This document shows, in pieces, positions 1 to 12,600 of a stretch of 64,000 bases of DNA. The position numbers and the translations under genes were made by a program. The notes under the pieces were generated by a model. The model was not told where the DNA came from. It saw nothing but the letters and a program-made list of their open reading frames with translations, and made no database searches. The stretch is from NCBI GenBank assembly GCA_030407085.1, contig CM059585.1, positions 109,171,501 through 109,235,500 of the forward strand. The letters are read 5' to 3'. Origin of the DNA: Trichopria drosophilae (lineage: Eukaryota; Arthropoda; Insecta; Hymenoptera; Diapriidae). Each line of letters opens with the position of its first letter. Position 1 is the first letter of the stretch.

Positions 1-3000
1 TCACTATTTTTGGTCTATTGCGCATCTAAGAGAACGCTTCACCTTGTATCATCATCACACCATGGTTACCACCTTATGGAGGTAGATATTCATATCTTGT
101 ATAGAAAAAAATCTGTGGGTCCCCAGAGTTGCTTCAAAATGTAGCTTAACGCCATAACAGCATATTTAGTGGCTATGGGAAGAATTAAACATGTAAACAA
201 GAAAGAAAATATAATGAAATATATAATTACTACTCAAAAGAATTACACTGAATAGCATAATAACCCCAAGAATTTCGCCCATGATGCGTCACATCTTCGA
301 AAATGCGGCAGTTCACCACAACGATATAGGCGAGAAAGAAACAGAGAAGACAAGGTAAAGTATAGGTCTGGACCGGTACGATGAGTCAGTCCTAAGGAAC
401 TCTTAAGTTTTCTTTGAGACACGCATGTATATAGAAACACATGTGCTTACATTGGTTTATATATAAACATATAAATGTGTGCATGTATGTATATCTATAT
501 CTGTACATCCACTTCGTCGTGGATCGGGCAAGCAGCGGCAAATCACTTTTTCGATCTACCGATTATGCGTTTCGATCTCCGACGATCTTACTCTTCACCA
601 CATGACTCGAATTACGCTTCGATTGAAACGCATTCCTAAACGTAAAAAAGATTTTCAGATATTCTCAGTGTAGGTCTTCTTTCACGTCAGGCAGTAACTT
701 GGAGAGAATATGCAAATCTGCGAAATACCTTAACAAAAATGTGATAGGTTGCAACAATTTACGCACGGGATGTTTTAGAATTTCAGCAAATAATATCAAG
801 AATGCTCGTTTGCGCCGTAAAATGTGACTTATCGTTAATGTTACTGAAATATATTTCCACACGTATATATGAAGTGACGTATAGACAACGAGGTTCATCG
901 ACGGCAGATAGATACGCGGTGAACGACTTTTTCGCAACATTCCACCACATCGGTAATTGCCCCTTGTTCAATAACATACGGATAATTGCAACTCGCTACT
1001 AGGATGATAATCGCCGGTAATACTCGGTGCACTAAACGATAAACAAATTTTATTATCGCTACCAAACCGGTATGCTTTTTTTTTAATCGTAAACGCACGA
1101 GTTTGAATGGAGTCGACAGCCCGAGGCAATGTCTGCATGTTTACAAGTCGCGTGTAATTCCACCTTACGTGCAAAACCTGGTTGAGGTCGACGGAAATGT
1201 GCATTTAAGGGAAACACTTTGTCCCTGTGTCAAGTCGTGTATCTCGTTCCAGTCACGAGAACAAGAATGGACACCCTGCAAAATGTCCCGACGATTTCTG
1301 CATAGCATCAGGGAAGGGTGAAATGCGGATCACAGATTGAATCCAAGCATATATGTCTTTTTGTCCTTATTTTCATTCTTAGTTTCAGACTTTTATCCTA
1401 TGCTTGAAATATAATCCTTCGCTAAAAATACCCTGTCATGATTTTATCAATTTGTCTAATTTGTCGCAAATCGTAAATTCATTCATTTGCGAGGAATTGT
1501 AATGATTAATAGATCAGTTAGAGTCACGACATTCTTTGTTGGAAGCAAATGCAGCAAGAACGAACCATGACGTCAACAGAATTCGCCAATATAAATGGAC
1601 TTTTGTTGAGTCACAACCGAGGGCAGACCGAATTTGGAATTTGCACTGAGCTTCCACAAAATTTATCCATGAGGAAAATCATTTTAAAACAACTATTGTT
1701 GTTTGAAGAATCTGATTCTCACTTTCAAATCGCAACATTCCCTGAAAAACAAGTGATAATTTTTTCAAATTAGCAGTTCGGTTAGAGGAATCCATTCCGG
1801 TTTCTGCAGGAAATGTGACGCGTGCCTTCTTCACCAATCGTTTGGAATTTTGCGTTAATTGCTACAGCTTTCTCGCCAAGAGTTTCGAACTAGAGTTCGC
1901 GAAGAGAAGCATAGATTGAATTCCAGTTCAAACAAAACAAACGTTTTTACAATAATATTTTCCCCAAGTCGGGAATCGCCGGGTTTCATAAATAACCGAA
2001 TACTTGAGAAAGCGAATCCGTGTGATTCTTCGCCCACATTCTTACGACTCCTATTTGGTATCGGGCGAGTCGTCGCCACCTTGGGTCTCTGCATTTCAGA
2101 ATCTCGCGTCGACTGGATGTGAATTTAGAAAACGCTCACTGAAGCGGAGAGAGTCCTCGATCTTAATAGGACTCTCACTCTGTCATTCCTTCCAAACCCC
2201 CTGTGCCGCACTACTGTTTCCCTATCTCGCTCTGTCTTACTCTCTTGCGCACTCTCCGGAGATCATTGCTCCTCTATGCGAGAAGCTAAAGAAAGCAGCC
2301 ATCCGAGGCGAAAGTATCTGGTGTGTACAAAATCATTTACAATCAACGGCAGATGTTGATCGAAGAGGAAATGTCGGCGAAAATCCCCGGGATTCATAAT
2401 GGTAATGAAAGCTCCACTGGCGGTGGCAACGAAATCTCAATTGCAAATTATGACTGGATATAACTCCAAGTCGGTTATTCCAGCATTCTCTATTATCGCA
2501 CGTAGTTACGCGTAGTGTTCCGTTGTAGAAAACCCATGTGCATTGCATTGGAATCACACCGGATGCCGTTGCAATATGCGAAACCGTTAAGAGGCGCAAC
2601 CCCGGCAGTCGAAAAACCGACGACTCCATTGTTGGCCCTCATAGACACGGACAATATTCTCGTTTCCTTAAGCTTATCAAAGGCGTCCCATATGCTACCA
2701 AGACGAGCGGCACCAATTTGCGAGAATGCTCCGAACGCGGAAATGTCGGTCCTTGGGAGATGCGTACGGGTCAAAGATCGTTACAGAGACGATGCTCTTC
2801 CAAGAAATGTCTTCGGCGTAATCTAACTGTTACACCACAGCAATGCCGAAAGGAGCACGTATAATTAACACTTATTTTTCATATTCAATTTTGCCAGGAT
2901 ATGCGAAATCAATTAAAATCTTATGGGTTACAGAAACGCAAATCCAAAGCAACATTAGTCGAAAGCACATTTAGAAATACGGTATTGGAAGATTCAGTTA

Positions 3001-4944
3001 TGTCTGATATGCATTAACGGCTATACATCTCTGGCACCAATTTGCAATCTGATGATACCGGTGATCCAGGTTCTTATGGAATGACCGCTAAACTACAAAA
3101 CGGCATTCCGATGCGGATTCATGATCTAAACCCTTTTTTCATATCAAATTTATATTGCTTAAACATGACCCATCCGTTTCAGCTAGAAAATGATTGTTTT
3201 AATAACTGGTTCTGGAAGACCAATTGTTATTCAGAGCACATGATGCATACGGTATCAGTGATGTTCAGTTATTTTCGAAACAGACTGAATTAATTTTCAA
3301 AGCCAACGTTCCCTATCATCACAATAGAGGTATCTACGGTTTATTCCATACTTTAATGATGGTCTTATCACGACCGATATTCACGTGAGATGTGGCAAGA
3401 TCTGTTTGAAATTCATACGCGATTCGAACGGTTTCCATAGCGTGTGTAACAACATCTGTTTTCGCACAATACGATTAATCTGAATGAACTTCGGATTCGT
3501 GCTTAACGCACGTTGCAGACGAGATGTAACTGTAATCGCAGGTGGTATCGAAAGTGAACTCGATCTTCGGGCCGTTGTTCGTAGGAAGTCCGACTAAATA
3601 TTTACATAATACGTATGCAACGCCATTAACCCGTTTTGCACATCAGGACTTTGATGATGAGAGATGCCTGCGCGAAATCGCGAGCATCGTCATTAACCCG
3701 CTCTGAATGAAACTAATAACGTGAAAGATCATTTATTTGTTATTGGCGTAATTGCTCGAGTAATTTATCTACTGGATTCAATATAGTAGCATGGGAAATT
3801 CAATTTTCCGTTGCGTGCTTCTGTGACTTAGAGAGAATTAAATGGCTTCTAAAGAACGTTGACTCATCTAACATTAATATGAAACCACGTCGTTGAACTT
3901 TTAAATTAACATATGATAAATTATAGAAATAACACGGCATCAGTATACAATAATTGAATTTTGATTTTCTTCAATTTATTGAAAGCACAGTTCCTCACTC
4001 TCGCATTACGCAAATGCTTCAAGATCTTGTTCTCGGATTACAGTTTTCTTCAGTGCTCGCAGAACTCACATTTCCATGCGCAATTTGTACATTATTAATC
4101 CGTCTACACATTACGTTTATAAATTGGGCATATAAATGTAAATTAATTGTCTTATCATCGCGCTAAATTCTATTTTATTAGCTTTCCGAGGCCTTTTAGA
4201 CTTTCACTGAATGCGCCTGACTTAATAACTATCATTTTTAGACATTCGTTTGTGACATTAATGGCCGAAGCGAACAATGTAAATTTGTTCTTCGTGTTCT
4301 TACGTAGTGAATAAATGTTTATTTATGCAGCGTGCAAGAATGTACCAATCTAAGATAGTGTTTCGTTATATAAGTGGAGATTTTAAATCGTTCATTTTAA
4401 CACAAAATATATTTAATCTGATACATAGAATTATTAAGCTAAGATCTGGTTGATAATACTCCCAACAAAAATAAATGTATATTAAAAAAGTTGTCTTGAA
4501 AATATTCTGATATGATAGTTCGGAGTATTGAAGATTACAAACTGGATGATGACAGATTACAATATCTTGATTAAAACAATAAATTTTGTTTTTTCTAGAA
4601 TGATCTAAACATGTTTTGAACCTCATTTTCAAAGCACTTAAGTGTCAGGCAAAATCTGAATATCCATGTACCTAAGTCTACTTTCTCTCAACAATTTTAA
4701 AATCTAAAGTCGTCTACATCGACTTCGGATAAAGATTGCATAATGTTTCTGAAGAAAGTGGAGAGAAGAGTTTCAAGGTTGGAAATCGACATTGACAATT
4801 TATTGGCACGAAGCAACGTTTGCTCGTATGGTGTCAATAGTTTAACTTAGTTTATTTAAACAATTTTTCATTTCAGATATTTTCAGTTTGATATATAGCA
4901 ATACTTTAATACCGTTTTAGTAGTACTAAGTCATTATTGGGTAT
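1..4944. other. Gene-free stretch, AT-rich with mixed patches
   Basis: I see no supportable gene. Open frames are short, overlap on both strands and show no domain. The stretch holds AT/GT-rich low complexity around 425-500, a somewhat GC-richer patch at 2000-2870 (listed separately) and ordinary AT-rich spacer from about 3700 onward. No splice-flanked exon, tRNA or clear transposon end is visible until the CAGTAG motif at 4947. Confidence 0.6.
2000..2870. other. GC-richer patch, possibly decayed coding or regulatory sequence
   Basis: Base composition here is clearly less AT-rich than the flanks, and reading frames of about 90-130 codons overlap on both strands. None has a recognisable domain or splice context, and the frames on the minus strand change partway (around 2500-2630). 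It could be an old pseudogene or transposon remnant, or a regulatory CpG-rich patch. I do not recognise any protein family and assign no function. Confidence 0.25.
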
Positions 4945-5230
4945 TACAGTAGACCCTCATAACTTCAGCCTTCCTAATATTAGCCAGCTTCCAATATTAA
5001 TTGTTTTCCTCAAGACAGGTTGTCTTTACTATCCATTAGCGATATTATACATGCCCATGCGTCCTTCTTAAGTTATACTCTCGGTTAAGCAAGATAGCGC
5101 TCCTTAAATTTTATTTTTTTCTTTCCTGTGAGTTTTATTTTTCCCCTCATTTCCCCTCACCACCTATCTTCTGTAACATATATAAGGACCTCCATCTTCC
5201 GCCTTCTCTCAGTATGCGTGCCGAGTAGAA
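4945..5230 (+). mobile_element. Partial MITE, left end of the CAGTAG type
   Basis: A TA dinucleotide at 4945-4946 is followed by CAGTAGACCCTCATAACTT. This start resembles the other CAGTAG-type ends in this window (63741, 19616 and, inverted, 24240). CAGTAG-type ends with TA target duplications are typical of pogo/Tigger-like MITEs of the Tc1/mariner superfamily. No matching right end is visible, so the extent is a guess; the C-rich run near 5150 resembles the interiors of the related copies. Confidence 0.35.
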
Positions 5231-5317
5231 AAAAGTTCGTCCCCTAACACAGGAAATATTAAGGGGGTTAGAAATGGATGAACAAGACGAATTAGGCTAA
5301 TCAGGTCAACATGGTTT

Positions 5318-6058
5318 TGTTGTTGGGAAGCTGTGGGTCATTACCGACGTAATTTTGTGTGTAGAATCAGAATCCGAAGTCAGAAGTGACCCATCACGTC
5401 AGGATTTTGAGATATTTAAGGTTATTTACGCGATTTTTTTTACTATTTTTGAGGTCATGCACAGAAGACGCAACATTTTTAGGAGTTTTTCCTTTCGTTG
5501 GATCATGTGATACTACTCTTTTTCTTTAATATGGGATGCGCAGAATTCCATTACGACTTTTCTTCACCAAGATACGCCAATTGGAAATTACGATATACAT
5601 GTAAACAAATTTACCTTGAAATGCTCTTGAAGAACTAGCTCAAGGTCAAATTCAATGTTATGAAACCTATATAAATATATACAACTATATAAAATATGGA
5701 GACTAATAACTAAAATCACATTTCAGTATTGTGACTGTTTTTTTTTTTTGATAACGTTAATGAAATATATCTCGTAATTTCAAAATGGCCGTAACTTTGT
5801 AAGAAAAAATCTTAGGTGATCAAATAAAACCTCATTTTGAAGGATAGAGGTAGTACTAAAAGATGCAAATAGTACAGAAGGCAAAAAAAAATTATTGCAT
5901 CCTGTACGTAACCTTAAACATAGAAAAATAACGCGTTTTTCGAGTACATGACCTCAAATATCTCAAAAACCTGACGTGATGGACCAATTCTGACTTCGAG
6001 TTTGGATTCTACGCATACTATTTACGTCGGAAATGACCCACAGCTTCCCCACAACATC
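5318..6058. repeat. Large imperfect inverted repeat (foldback), about 140 bp arms
   Basis: The left arm, about 5320-5460, begins GGGAAGCTGTGGGTCATTAC. It matches the reverse complement of the right arm, about 5920-6058, which contains GTCGGAAATGACCCACAGC. Shared blocks include CATCACGTCAGG, a GAGATATTT box and GAGGTCATG. Identity looks like roughly 80%, with small indels. The interior of about 450 bp is AT-rich and non-coding. It may be a decayed foldback or MITE insertion; no target duplication is obvious. Confidence 0.75.
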
Positions 6059-7358
6059 CAAGACCCTCTTTTTTGTAGACCTGTGTTATGGAAGGAAATA
6101 TTGTATACGCAAAAAGGTTATTTTCAGTCGTTAGTCTTTTCCATTAAATGGAAGAGAATAAACTACATTTCCTCCAGAGTAATGCGGGCTGTCAGGTCGT
6201 TAGCGTAATTTACATGCGCGGCAAAATATCAGCCTCGTACATCGAGTTTGTGAAAATGATTCCATTCGTCATCAGCGATTTCGAAATATCAGGACTCGGT
6301 ACTTACACGGACAAATGAGGCGTATAAAGACCGCGAATTATCTTATCAGTGGGCTCAATTCATTTAGCGCACTTTCTACGTAAATCGCCGCGAATACAAC
6401 TTTCCCCTCGCGTACGATAATGAAAACGAAGTTCGTGAATGCAAACAACAAACGAGCTGCACACTTGTTCAGTAACGCGAGACGCCTTGCGAAAAAATTT
6501 TTGGCGGATACACACAAACAAAATGGCTACATGCATGTTCCGAAGTAAATCGTTTGTTAAGTCGTGCGTTACGAGGGCGCCCCTCGACACTTCCTTAGGC
6601 TCGTTCACTTCCGTCTTTGGGTTATGACTGATAATCTGGGTTGGGCGGTCTGGATGTCGAATAGCTCCACAGTCGTTAATTTCGAGTCGGGTGAAACCCG
6701 CAGCGAGATCAAAGGATAATATTTCTCACACCGGACAAACGCCGCCGCCCTACAACACGCAATGGCCGTCTGCGTTTACGATCAAGCACATTCGAGAAAT
6801 GATCATGGCTGGTGTTGGTCGATCTTATTGATGCATTAAACACGAGAAAATCCAAGTCTCGTCCATATACTGCACGTGGCACACTTTGACTTCCCTCTGC
6901 TGGCCCAGCCTTCGGTTTCAGTCACTTTCCCATGGCTTAGAATCTCGCGGATACAACGCTTCTTTCCTTGGGTCAGAGACGAATCCATGAGAACATCTCG
7001 CTTCCGAGTTCCACATTGCGAATGCTCGTGTCGGATACTTGCGTGTACCAAGTAGATTCCAATACGTCGTTCGTTTTTACTCTCCAGTTGGAGTGAACGT
7101 TTTTCTCCTCTGTTCCGAGAAAAATTTACTTTCTTGATCGATCACAGGCAAGATCGCCTTATGCCTTCATTGTATAGGTCGGTTGAGTAGGTCATGTGTT
7201 AATTGGAAAGTTATTACTTGCTTCAAATAAGAAAAAATGACATAATTGCAGACTCCCAATCAATGTTTCTCCTAACAATATGTTGGCTTCTAACGAATTT
7301 AGTCATGCAATTTATGATGTACACTGATCGTGGCGTGATCATTTTTTGTTCATTGCTT
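6059..7358. other. Gene-free stretch
   Basis: No supportable gene, RNA gene or repeat. A mildly GC-richer part lies at 6360-7080, with short overlapping frames on both strands that show no domain or splice context. Confidence 0.55.
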
Positions 7359-7978
7359 CCCTAGCGAAAATGAAATTCCTACAAAATGTACAAAAATGTA
7401 TAGAAATATAAGATTTTTTGTTAAATTCGGACATTTTGTAAACTTTTTTACGGTTTGATGTGTTTATGTACATTTTTGGCGCTCACGAATTATTTTCTGG
7501 TGCAATCTGAGTCGCGATTAGTTGCGATATGCCAGGACATGTTAAAAAGTACAAAAATGCCTGAAAACGTATATAAACGTACAGAAATGTATGAAAACGC
7601 ACAAAAACGTTTCAAAACGTACAGGAATGTCTGAAAACGTACAGAAATGTATGAATACGTATAGAAATGTGTGAAAACGTACAAAAATATATGAAAACAT
7701 TCAGAAACGTACGTAAGTGTACGCATACATACATGCAAAAATGTGAGAAAGTAACGAAAAAAAAAATAAAATAAAATAAAATGCGAGATAGAAAAAATAT
7801 GAAAATGTACAGAAACGTAAGAAACCGAACATGAATGTACATAAACATACCGAAACGTACCAAAACTTACAAAATGTCCGAATTTGACAAAAAAAAACAT
7901 TTTTGTACGATATCTTACATTTCTATACATTTTTGTACGTTTCCATACGCTTTCGTACCTTTCTTATTTCCGCTGGGG
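7359..7978. mobile_element. TIR element (620 bp) carrying an internal minisatellite
   Basis: The left end starts CCCTAGCGAAAATGAAATTC and the right end finishes in the reverse complement of a near match (CGCTGGGG at 7971-7978). The arms continue inward for roughly 80-100 bp; for example, a TTCGGACATTTTGTAA box near 7425-7440 is mirrored by TTACAAAATGTCCGAATTT at 7868-7886. The core is a degenerate tandem repeat. A long minus-strand reading frame here, rich in Phe, Tyr and Val, is only a translation of the repeat. No clear target duplication was found. The superfamily is undetermined. Confidence 0.65.
7540..7865. repeat. Degenerate minisatellite with ACGTACAGAAATGTATGAAA-like units
   Basis: Short units such as ACGTACAGAAATGTATGAAA, ACGTACAAAAATATATGAAA and ACGTATAGAAATGTGTGAAA follow one another with a period near 20 bp, often split into 10 bp half-units. 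The array is interrupted at about 7757-7785 by an AAAAT run. It lies inside the TIR element 7359-7978. Confidence 0.75.
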
Positions 7979-8905
7979 TTTCGATTAAAAGCATATTATA
8001 CATGGAAAGCTTCCGCTAATTGCTACAACAGGAACTAAGTTGATTCATTAATCTAAAAATATTTAATCAAAGATTTATTGACCATTTTTATTTTAAAAAT
8101 TCTAAAACCATGTGTGATATTTATATATTTTCGAAGAAAAAAAGCAGATCCCTTTTGACAGGTCGATTGTTGACTATGTACGCAGATGTCTTGCAACAAA
8201 ACACTAAACTCGGTTTTTTAGTAATCCAAGGATTATGGTGTTAAAAAGGCATGAATGCATAAAAACAATGATAGAAGCTGTTAAGTCAGCATAAACGATA
8301 ATGCAGAGTTATTTAACAAACTGCGGCATTAAATGACAAACCGCAAAAACAAAGGAGCCGAAATCGGAACTGACAACGATTTTTTCGAGATACCTAAATA
8401 TTACGTGTACAAATATCTTTGTAAAATGCGAAATTAAATCACAAAACACAGCGACAATACTGCACCGACACAATCTACGATTCTTCCATTTACTTATTTG
8501 AAAATATTTGCATTTCATAACTATTTATGGCATGCAAGTCAAATTCTGGGACAAGATTTCGTTATATATGAGAAATAGCTACAAACTTATCAATAAAAAA
8601 AAGTCCCCCGAATACTTCGTAAATCCATGTAATTCAGGTGCCATCATTCCGTCATTTTAAATCCCTGTATGTTCTTTAAAACAGGCCATATCCTACACTT
8701 TTTTTTTATTAGCTTTAACAAGAAAAAAATTTGGATAAAGTTTTATTGTGTTCTTGCAATTTTTGAGGTTACTAAGTAAAATAAATAATATAAAATAATA
8801 TAAACAATAAAATACGTAATTGTTCATTATTGTTCTAAAATACCCTTGAGCTCCATAAAATGTCATTGAATTTAAATTATTCAGAGTACAATTAATATGT
8901 CAACC
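7979..8905. other. Gene-free AT-rich stretch
   Basis: Only AT-rich spacer with short homopolymer runs. No gene, RNA or repeat boundary could be supported. Confidence 0.6.
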
Positions 8906-9640
8906 TACACCGAGAAAAAAATCCATAGTTAAATTGACTCATCATATAGTTGGAAAAATATAGTTATAACTACTATGAAAAATAGTTAAATTTACCACTT
9001 TCATAGACGCTTTTACTATAATTTTATTACACCAACTATCTCCTCATAGTTAAAAAAATCAACTATATAGAATGATATATATAAATATGATAAATATAGT
9101 AAAAATAACTATAATCTAGTGTAGTTCTCATTTCACACTATGTCTTGTAGTAAATTTTTATATTTACTATTATTTAAGACATTGAAATTTGTATCTATAA
9201 TGGCATTTCATAAAACACTTTTTATCTGGCTAGAGTGACATTCACAAACTTAGCGCAGTATTGATTTGTTGTTTTTCTCTTTATTTCCTTGTTTATCTTA
9301 AACAAAGAATGAAGAGAAAAAAGTGGACTTTTCATATGCTATGATATTATATAGTTTACAAATATTTTTAAAAAGCAAACATTGACTCCTTTACAGATTT
9401 TTCTTGACAATTTCTTATACAATTTTTATCAGTGTAGGTATTCAATTTCTGAAATGACTATTTGAAAATAGTTCAGTCTATTTATCTATTATTACAAGTA
9501 GCATTTTGAATCATGAAATAATAGTTAAACTTTACTATTTCAGAATAGTTATTTTAACTATTACCATGCCTAGTTCTCATTTCACACTATGATTCGTAGT
9601 AAAAAAATGGTCATTTCAACTACTTTTTTTTCGAGTGTAT
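8906..9640. mobile_element. TIR element of the TACACYGAGAAAAAAA type
   Basis: The left end TACACCGAGAAAAAAATCC is mirrored at the right by TTTTTTTTCGAGTGTA. Arms continue with ATAGTTAAAT-like sequence, and the interior is full of ATAGTTA/TAACTAT motifs. A 33 bp direct repeat sits inside, at 9122-9154 and 9571-9603. This suggests either a nested copy or an internal duplication. No reading frame for a transposase is present, so it is non-autonomous. Confidence 0.6.
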
Positions 9641-12600
9641 CAGTATTCATTGATAATTTATTAGTTAATTTCTTAATCAATTTCAACGTAGTAATTGCAA
9701 AATAAAGTATTACAATTAAAAATTATTTCATTTTACCGTTTCGAAATTCTTCGCTTATCATAGTCAACAAACTATACAATTCAATACATCGAATTATATG
9801 TTCACACATAGAAATAAAGAAAAAAATATTCCATCGTACGATTTTATACGCTGCCAATTTGATTTAATATTTACTGTACGATTTTTCAAATAATAAGTAC
9901 ATTAAACAATTCTGTTAATTATATCGTCATTTTCCATTTTAGTGCCTGAACTCAAGTTTGTCTGAAAACATTTTGTCAATTCTTCCAATTCAATAATATG
10001 ACAATGAATTGCGTATCAATCTATAACGCAACTTTTAAGTGTTACTAAACAAAAACAATTAAACATACAATGAATTGATTTAAAAAGTAAATAAGTTCCA
10101 ATTATAATGCGATTAATCCTGGAAAAGTGTAAGGAAAATTGTTTGCTATTCATCCAAATATGGAGGAAATTTAGTAGAAAAATAAATAGCCAAATAAAAT
10201 GATAAATAAAACAAAGAAATGAAAATACAAATTTATTTAAAAATTTTCTTTCTTTCTCTTTTTATGAATGTTATGTTATCAACTTTGAAATGTTTGAAAA
10301 GGGTTTAAAAATATACACATATACTATTCATCACCACCAATTAAAGAACGCTGAATTTTTTGTGTAAAATATTAGTTTCAAGAAAATCGTTAAAAAATAC
10401 ATTTTTTTGTAAATTCTCAACCACCGTTTTCCAAATAATTATTTTTCCTTTGCTTCAATATCTCTTTGTTTTTCACTTTCCATTCATCAAATTGATCAAT
10501 TTTGTCCCGAGTTTGCAAATCCATAGACGTATATTTATAAAAAAATTGTACAACAAACCCACTGTTACATGATATCTAAAAGATTGTAAGGTATGTCCAC
10601 GTATTCCATGAGTAAAAATCACGTCAAACACTAAATAAAAAACGAAAGTAATTACACTTAGTTCACCTGTAATTTAAATCAAAAAGCTTAATTGCTCGAG
10701 ATCATCAGTTAGATTTTTACAGATTTAAACGATTAACTTTGAGATCATCGTAAATTTAATTAATGACGTTAATAAATAGTCGTGCATAACGTCCATCGCT
10801 GCGTTAGTTTAGATCAGGTGGTGGTTTCACGCGTAGAAAGTATATTTTTTGTGAATTATAATTTTGTAATTATTTACAAAAGTCATGTTTAATTTTATAT
10901 AATTATTTTTCATAATTACATTTTTATATAAAGTAATAACAAATATAGCGTGAAAGAAAGAAATGTTACATCTTAAAATTAAATTTATTGACAAAGATCT
11001 AAAATATTCTTGTAGATATTCCAAAAATCGTTTTGATTTACATTAGTTTACACTATATTAACATATTGTTAGTATCGCCTTAATGTGGTCCCTGGAAAAA
11101 TAGACTTCGTTAAACAGATCCAATTATTTGTTAAGAATAAACAAAGTTTGTTGAAAGCTGAAATATCATATTTTAACTATTAACAAAAGTTAAAAAATGA
11201 TTTAGTTCGCCATATATTTTTATTGTTGTTCAATCAAACGCAGTTTCTTAATCTACAAATAAAATGGTAAGTGATACATAGAAAGAAAAGTTTTAATAAC
11301 TCACTAAATGATGTAATTTCTATTGTGATTTAATGGTGTGCCATCAATACCCTGAAACGATCTGAAAATAAAGTGTTTAACTAATTTAAAATGTGTACTT
11401 ATACATCGATAGTAAACATTTTACAATTAATTTAGTCCAAAATTTAAATAACAATTTGATGGTTATGAAATATGAAACCAAATAACACCAACCGTATGCA
11501 TCCAAATTAAAAAATGTTATAAAAAAAATGATGTAAAATTAGTAAAATACATAAATATTATGTTAAAATTTATCAAAAGTAAAAAAAAAACGAACCTAAT
11601 TTAACTTAACCGAACCCAATCTAACTAACCTAAGGATATGTCTTTTCGAATATTTTTTGTCCGGATATCTTGGACCAAGTTTTTTTCATCCGGATATTTT
11701 TCCTTATATCAAATGTTACATAGTTTATTATAGTTAATATTTATCAATTATAATGTATAGTATTTAATTAGTAATTAATTAAGTTGATAATCACTATTAA
11801 TTGCTCAGTACTTACTTAAATTGTATTATTAGTCTAATTGTAATGAATTTAAATTACCACAATGAATGTAATTTCATAATTATGCGTTAAAATCGTGGAA
11901 AATCTTCAATTTGCTTCAAATCTTCATGTAATGACGATTTTTTTTATTTTTATAAATTATAATAGATTGAGAACGTATTGTGATTATGAAAAAGGAATCC
12001 AACAGCTGATGCAGGGAAAGCAGAAAACTGCCATAAAAAATTAGTCTGTTCTTTCATAAAATACTTTCTTTGAACTTTCCTTACTACGATAATTATAATT
12101 TGAGATTGATTTAAAATGAAAACACTTGCGCATGATACATGTTACGCCGTAATTTAATTTCCTCGATAATCGACATATTTACGATAAACGATCGATTTCG
12201 ATTATAGATCCTACCGTGTAAAATTTTTAGAAAGTTAGCCAATATCCGAAGCCATTAAAAACGAAGGGGTGTGACCGAATGGAGCGGTAAATACCTAAAT
12301 AATTTTTCGACTCCCGATATCGTTTACTTCTCCACATTTTCCCAACTCTTACCTTGAACACATGAGAAAATATATAAATAATCTCATGTTGCATACGCCT
12401 AAGTGAAAATGGAATACTTGTATCAGAACTGACCGTCCACAATGCGCAGTTGGATATATAAATGGGCGCAACCTACATCCGCGTGAAAACAATGTGTTTA
12501 CCAAACGAAAGTACCGATATTTTTATCAGATTAGATATAACCGATCGATCGATCGATCGCGGTTGAAAACTACGTGGATCAGATTTCTCGTGCAGATATC

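Noticed and set aside
7490..7930. 146-codon minus-strand frame rich in Phe, Tyr, Val and Ser
   Set aside because: It is a translation of the minisatellite inside the TIR element.
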